Assembly: GCA_900542495.1 (NCBI GenBank)
Contig: UQNW01000019.1
Coordinates: 1-64,000 of the forward strand
Direction: 5' to 3'
From: an uncultured Roseburia sp.
GTDB taxonomy: Bacteria > Bacillota > Clostridia > Lachnospirales > Lachnospiraceae
Length of the DNA stretch: 64,000 nucleotides
A program made the translations under genes and the position numbers. Of the stretch, positions 60,391 to 64,000 are shown in pieces; the first letter of the stretch is position 1; every line of letters begins with the position of its first letter. Below the pieces are notes generated by a model, which was not told where the DNA came from, did no database searches, and was given only the letters and a program-made list of their open reading frames with translations.

Positions 60391-61248
60391 ATGGAAATGT
60401 GGTTTTCGGAGCTTCACACATCGAATGTAAAGCTCTCAATGAGAATCGAAAAACAATTGTTCAGCGGTAACAGTGACTGCCAGAGGATCGATGTTCTGGA
60501 ATCGGTAGAATTTGGCAAGTTTCTGGCTTTGGATGGGGATATTCTTTTTTCGGAAAAGGATGAATTCATTTATGACGAAATGGTAACGCATGTGCCGATG
60601 GCAGTACATCCGGACGTGCGTCACGTGCTGATCATCGGTGGCGGTGATGGCGGTGTTGCAAAAGAACTGACACAGTATGACTCCATAGAAAAGATTGATG
60701 TTGTGGAACCGGATGAGATGTTAGTGGAAGTCTGCCGGGAGCATTTCCCGGAGCTTGCATGTGGCCTGGATGATCCACGTGTGAATGTGTATTATCAGGA
60801 TGGACTTCGTTTCCTGAGAAACAAAACAGAGGAGTATGATCTGATCATCAATGACGCAACTGATCCATTTGGGCATACTGAGGGACTTTTTACCAAGGAA
60901 TTTTACGGAAGCTGCTATAAGGCGTTAAAAGAGGACGGAATCATGGTTTATCAGCATGGAAGTCCGTTTTATGATGAGGATAAGGAAGAGTGCATGAAGA
61001 TGCACCGCAAGGCATTCCGGGCATTTCCGGTAAGCCGTGTCTATCAGGCACATATTCCGACCTGTTCGTCCGGTTACTGGCTTTTTGGATTTGCTTCCAA
61101 AAAATATCACCCACTCAACAATCTGCGTGTGAAAGAGTGGAAAAAATTACATATCAAAACAAGATATTATACAACGAATCTTCATCGTGGAGCATTCATG
61201 CTTCCAAAATATTTAGAAGACATGCTAGAGGACGAGGAAGACCGGTAG
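60391..61248 (+). CDS. speE: spermidine synthase-family aminopropyltransferase
   Basis: 285 residues; start behind AAGGAG. It has the dcSAM-binding GGGDGG (83-88), VEPDE, the substrate region NDATDPFGHTEGLF and YQHGSPF. It would move an aminopropyl group to putrescine. In this operon the carboxyspermidine route is also present and no speD is in the window, so its donor or role is unclear; it may have another substrate. It is 59 bases after speA. Confidence 0.9.
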   Translation: MEMWFSELHTSNVKLSMRIEKQLFSGNSDCQRIDVLESVEFGKFLALDGDILFSEKDEFIYDEMVTHVPMAVHPDVRHVLIIGGGDGGVAKELTQYDSIEKIDVVEPDEMLVEVCREHFPELACGLDDPRVNVYYQDGLRFLRNKTEEYDLIINDATDPFGHTEGLFTKEFYGSCYKALKEDGIMVYQHGSPFYDEDKEECMKMHRKAFRAFPVSRVYQAHIPTCSSGYWLFGFASKKYHPLNNLRVKEWKKLHIKTRYYTTNLHRGAFMLPKYLEDMLEDEEDR

Positions 61249-61321
61249 AAAGAATTATTGGTCAACAACAACCAGGCAATTATCTAACAAAATAAATGCG
61301 TGAAAAAGGAGAGAAATAAAA

Positions 61322-62581
61322 ATGAGCAGAGTAATGATTATCGGATGTGGAGGCGTAGCTTCCGTAGCAATTGCAAAATGTTGCCAGAACAGTGATGTTT
61401 TCACTGAGATTATGATCGCAAGCAGAACAAAATCCAAATGTGATGCAATGAAAGAAAAATTACAGCCAACAACCAAAACCGTCATCACAACCGCACAGGT
61501 AGATGCCGACAACACAGAGAAACTGATCGCACTGATCAACGAATATAAGCCGGATGCTGTTTTAAATGTGGCACTCCCATATCAGGATCTGACGATTATG
61601 GATGCCTGCCTTGCAACAGGAGTTGATTATATTGATACTGCAAACTACGAGGCAGAGAACACAGATGATCCGGAATGGAGAAAAATCTATGAAGAGCGCT
61701 GCGAGAAAGAGGGATTTACAGCATACTTTGATTATTCCTGGCAGTGGGCTTACAAGAAAAAGTTTGAAGATGCAGGTATTACAGCAATCCTTGGAAGCGG
61801 ATTTGATCCGGGTGTGACAAGTGTTTATTCCGCATATGCATTAAAACATTATTTCGATGAGATCCATTACATTGATATTTTAGACTGCAATGGCGGTGAT
61901 CATGGTTACCCATTTGCAACGAACTTTAACCCGGAGATCAATTTACGAGAAGTATCTGCAATGGGTTCTTACTGGGAAGATGGTCACTGGGTAGAAGTAG
62001 AGCCAATGTCTATTAAGCGTGAATATGATTTCCCGGAAGTAGGAGAAAAAGATATGTATCTGCTTCATCATGAGGAGATCGAATCACTTGCAAAAAATAT
62101 TCCGGGAGTCAAGAGAATCCGTTTCTTCATGACATTCGGACAGAGCTATTTAACACATATGAAATGTCTGGAAAACGTTGGAATGCTTTCCACAACACCA
62201 ATCAACTTTGAAGGAAAAGAGATCGTGCCGATCCAGTTCTTAAAAGCATTATTGCCGGATCCTGCAAGCCTTGGACCAAGAACGGTAGGCAAAACAAACA
62301 TTGGATGTATTTTCAAAGGTGTAAAAGACGGAAAAGAAAAGACCATCTACATTTATAATGTATGCGATCATCAGGAGTGCTACAAAGAGGTTGGTTCTCA
62401 GGCAATCTCCTACACAACAGGAGTTCCTGCAATGATCGGAACAATGATGGTAGTAGAGGGACTCTGGAAAAAACCTGGCGTATTCAACGTAGAGGAGTTT
62501 GATCCGGATCCATATATGGAAGCATTGAATAAATGGGGACTTCCTTGGGTAGTCTGCGAGAATCCGCAGGAAGTTGAGTAA
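61322..62581 (+). CDS. carboxynorspermidine/carboxyspermidine dehydrogenase
   Basis: 419 residues of the saccharopine dehydrogenase family. IGCGGVASVAIAKC is the nucleotide-binding fold. The FDYSWQWAYKKKFEDAGI, GSGFDPGVTSVYSAYA and HHEEIESLAKNIPGVKRIRFFMTFGQSYLTH motifs are typical of the carboxyspermidine enzymes. It condenses putrescine (or diaminopropane) with aspartate semialdehyde. AAAGGAGAG precedes the ATG. The partner decarboxylase lies 22 bases downstream. Confidence 0.93.
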   Translation: MSRVMIIGCGGVASVAIAKCCQNSDVFTEIMIASRTKSKCDAMKEKLQPTTKTVITTAQVDADNTEKLIALINEYKPDAVLNVALPYQDLTIMDACLATGVDYIDTANYEAENTDDPEWRKIYEERCEKEGFTAYFDYSWQWAYKKKFEDAGITAILGSGFDPGVTSVYSAYALKHYFDEIHYIDILDCNGGDHGYPFATNFNPEINLREVSAMGSYWEDGHWVEVEPMSIKREYDFPEVGEKDMYLLHHEEIESLAKNIPGVKRIRFFMTFGQSYLTHMKCLENVGMLSTTPINFEGKEIVPIQFLKALLPDPASLGPRTVGKTNIGCIFKGVKDGKEKTIYIYNVCDHQECYKEVGSQAISYTTGVPAMIGTMMVVEGLWKKPGVFNVEEFDPDPYMEALNKWGLPWVVCENPQEVE

Positions 62582-62603
62582 GAAAAAGGAATGAACAGAC
62601 AGA

Positions 62604-63737
62604 ATGAGAATTGAAGAATTAAAAACACCGTGCTATGTCATAGATGAAAAACAGTTGAAAAAAAATCTTTCCATTCTCCAGAAAGTGGAAAAGGATACCG
62701 GATGTAAAATCCTTCTTGCACAGAAAGCATTTTCCTGCTTTTACGAATACCCACTGATCGGTCAGTATATCAGTGGAACAACGGCAAGCGGACTTTTTGA
62801 GGCTCGTCTCGGAAAAGAGGAAATGGGAAAAGAAAACCATGTATTTGCTCCGGCATATAAAGAAGAGGACGTGAAGGAACTGGTTAAAATCTGCGATCAC
62901 ATGGTTTTTAATTCTTTTTCCCAGCTGGAAAAATACAAAAATCTCTGTAAAGAGACCAGCGTGGGAATCCGTATTAACCCGGAGTGTTCCACACAGGGGG
63001 ATCATGCGATCTATGATCCATGTGCAAAAGGCTCACGTCTGGGTGTGACAATTGCGCATTTTAAAGAGCAGTTTAAGGATGAGATGTATGATTATGTGGA
63101 TGGACTGCATTTTCACACGCTCTGTGAGCAGAATGCGGATGATCTTGCAAAAACCTTAGAGGCGGTAGAAGAAAAATTCGGCAGTTATCTTTACAAAATG
63201 AAATGGTTGAATTTTGGCGGCGGACATCATATTACAAGAGCAGATTATGACATCGGACTGTTAGAAAAATGTATTCTGCACATAAAGGAAAAATATGATC
63301 TTGACATTTATCTGGAACCTGGCGAAGCAGTTGCATTGAATGCCGGATATCTTGCCACAACCGTTATGGATGTGGTAGATAACGATATGCAGACGTTGAT
63401 TCTGGACGCATCCGCAGCATGTCATATGCCGGATGTGCTGGAAATGCCATACCGTCCGCCACTTCGCAGTTCGGGAATGCCGGAGGAAAAGAAATATACT
63501 TACCGGTTATCTTCGTATACCTGTCTGGCGGGAGACATCATCGGGGATTATTCTTTTGATGAAGAGAAAAAAGTGGATGACAGACTGTATTTTGAAGATA
63601 TGGCAATTTACTCCATGGTGAAAAACAATACATTTAACGGAATCCCACTGCCGGATATTGCAGTGATGGATGAGAGTGGTGAATGTAAAGTGATCCGCCG
63701 TTTTTCTTATGATGATTTTAAAGGAAGGCTGTCATGA
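62604..63737 (+). CDS. nspC: carboxynorspermidine/carboxyspermidine decarboxylase
   Basis: 377 residues, fold-type III PLP decarboxylase (alanine racemase-like). PLP Lys41 in LLAQKAFSC, the NPECSTQGDHAIYDPCAKGSRLG-type region, FHTLCEQNADDL, NFGGGHHITRADYD, LEPGEAVA and PSYTCLAGD-like YTCLAGDIIGDY are all in place. It removes the carboxyl from carboxyspermidine to give spermidine. Its TGA overlaps the ATG of a 23-codon frame that leads to the next gene. Confidence 0.95.
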   Translation: MRIEELKTPCYVIDEKQLKKNLSILQKVEKDTGCKILLAQKAFSCFYEYPLIGQYISGTTASGLFEARLGKEEMGKENHVFAPAYKEEDVKELVKICDHMVFNSFSQLEKYKNLCKETSVGIRINPECSTQGDHAIYDPCAKGSRLGVTIAHFKEQFKDEMYDYVDGLHFHTLCEQNADDLAKTLEAVEEKFGSYLYKMKWLNFGGGHHITRADYDIGLLEKCILHIKEKYDLDIYLEPGEAVALNAGYLATTVMDVVDNDMQTLILDASAACHMPDVLEMPYRPPLRSSGMPEEKKYTYRLSSYTCLAGDIIGDYSFDEEKKVDDRLYFEDMAIYSMVKNNTFNGIPLPDIAVMDESGECKVIRRFSYDDFKGRLS

Positions 63738-63805
63738 GAAAGTCCGGCAGGATGGAAGATCCATGGAAAGACAACACGGAAAAAGGCAGGAAAACAGAAG
63801 TATGA
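63734..63805 (+). CDS. 23-codon coupling frame between nspC and aguA
   Basis: ATG 63734 overlaps the nspC stop as ATGA, and its own TGA (63803-63805) overlaps the aguA start, again as ATGA. The product (MRKSGRMEDPWKDNTEKGRK then TEV) is charged and resembles no known protein. It more likely serves as a translational bridge than as a peptide with its own function. Whether ribosomes use it is inference. Confidence 0.35.
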   Translation: MRKSGRMEDPWKDNTEKGRKTEV

Positions 63806-64000
63806 AGATAGAAAACAGAACTCCGCATCAGGATGGATTTTATATGCCGGGGGAATTTGAACCGCAGGATGGTGTGATCTTAATCTGGCCCAAACGTCCG
63901 GGTTCCTGGCCATATGAGGCAAAAGAAGCCGGAAAAGTATTTGCAGAGATTGCCAACAAGCTGGCAGAGACAGAAAAAGTATATATGCTGACAGAACCGG
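63802..64000 (+). CDS. aguA: agmatine deiminase, partial (runs off the window)
   Basis: The first 66 residues are seen. DGFYMPGEFEPQDGVILIWPKRPGSWPYEAKEAGKVF is recognisably the agmatine deiminase N-terminus (short forms quoted: GFYMPGEFE, WPKRPGSWP). The enzyme converts agmatine to N-carbamoylputrescine and would complete the arginine-to-putrescine route started by speA; N-carbamoylputrescine amidase is expected just outside. It starts inside the stop of the coupling frame, with AGGAAAA upstream. Confidence 0.93.
   Translation, partial: MKIENRTPHQDGFYMPGEFEPQDGVILIWPKRPGSWPYEAKEAGKVFAEIANKLAETEKVYMLTEP

Overview
This window looks like a chromosomal segment of a low-to-mid GC, spore-forming anaerobe of the Clostridia, most likely Lachnospiraceae (Roseburia/Agathobacter type). 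The supporting genes are gpr, spoIIP, spoIVA, a ylmC/ymxH-type protein, a Csp-like subtilase, a giant 2-hydroxyacyl-CoA dehydratase activase, a carboxyspermidine pathway and an argC-J-B-D cluster. The genus is an inference. No rRNA, tRNA, CRISPR array, integrase or complete insertion sequence was seen.

Layout. 1-1.75 kb: two AT-rich membrane-protein genes closed by tandem hairpins, probably an accessory edge. 1.9-5.8 kb: ychF, a ylmC-like gene whose start lies in a hairpin, a degenerate sigma-70-like gene and a MATE exporter. 5.85-12 kb, minus strand: a PAS/degenerate-GGDEF/EAL protein and the 1419-residue activase. 12.3-18.5 kb: a rhomboid-like membrane protein with a zinc-ribbon tail, then a four-gene nucleoside (BMP-type) ABC transporter. 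18.7-22.8 kb: glnS, a DUF2225 gene and a MocR/PdxR-type regulator. 22.8-24.77 kb: a small decayed island bounded by two inverted copies of one terminator-like repeat, with a 33-residue hydrophobic peptide, a GNAT gene with an in-frame stop and a beheaded phosphoesterase.

24.8-32.9 kb is an arginine regulon: argG diverges from argC, a GNAT gene, argJ, argB, argD and an orphan solute-binding protein. ArgR-box-like palindromes lie in the divergent promoter region. 33-43.4 kb: comEA, a response regulator and kinase, a GerMN lipoprotein, comEC, a DUF3006 protein, holA, rpsT (minus), gpr and spoIIP. 43.9-50 kb: an Rpn/PD-(D/E)XK nuclease with a low-complexity charged tail and a possible internal start, asnB, a Csp-like subtilase, a diguanylate cyclase and a lipid kinase. 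51-58.2 kb: spoIVA, an amidohydrolase with a metallo-beta-lactamase-fold partner, a one-helix peptide, alaS and rpsU.

58.4-58.75 kb holds a probable structured noncoding RNA with its own promoter and terminator. 58.9 kb to the end is a polyamine operon: arginine decarboxylase, SpeE-like protein, carboxyspermidine dehydrogenase, carboxyspermidine decarboxylase and the start of agmatine deiminase. It would take arginine through agmatine and putrescine to spermidine, linking it to the arginine cluster.

The most notable unexplained signals are the structured RNA, the repeat-bounded island and its small peptide, a modular family of intergenic palindromic repeats (about 28.1, 39.3, 46.9 and 52.7 kb), recurring mini-hairpins attached to Shine-Dalgarno sequences, a start-codon hairpin at 3.1 kb, a sigma-like protein without promoter-recognition regions, and the Rpn gene with a putative internal product. 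All calls come from reading the sequence; no database search was possible.
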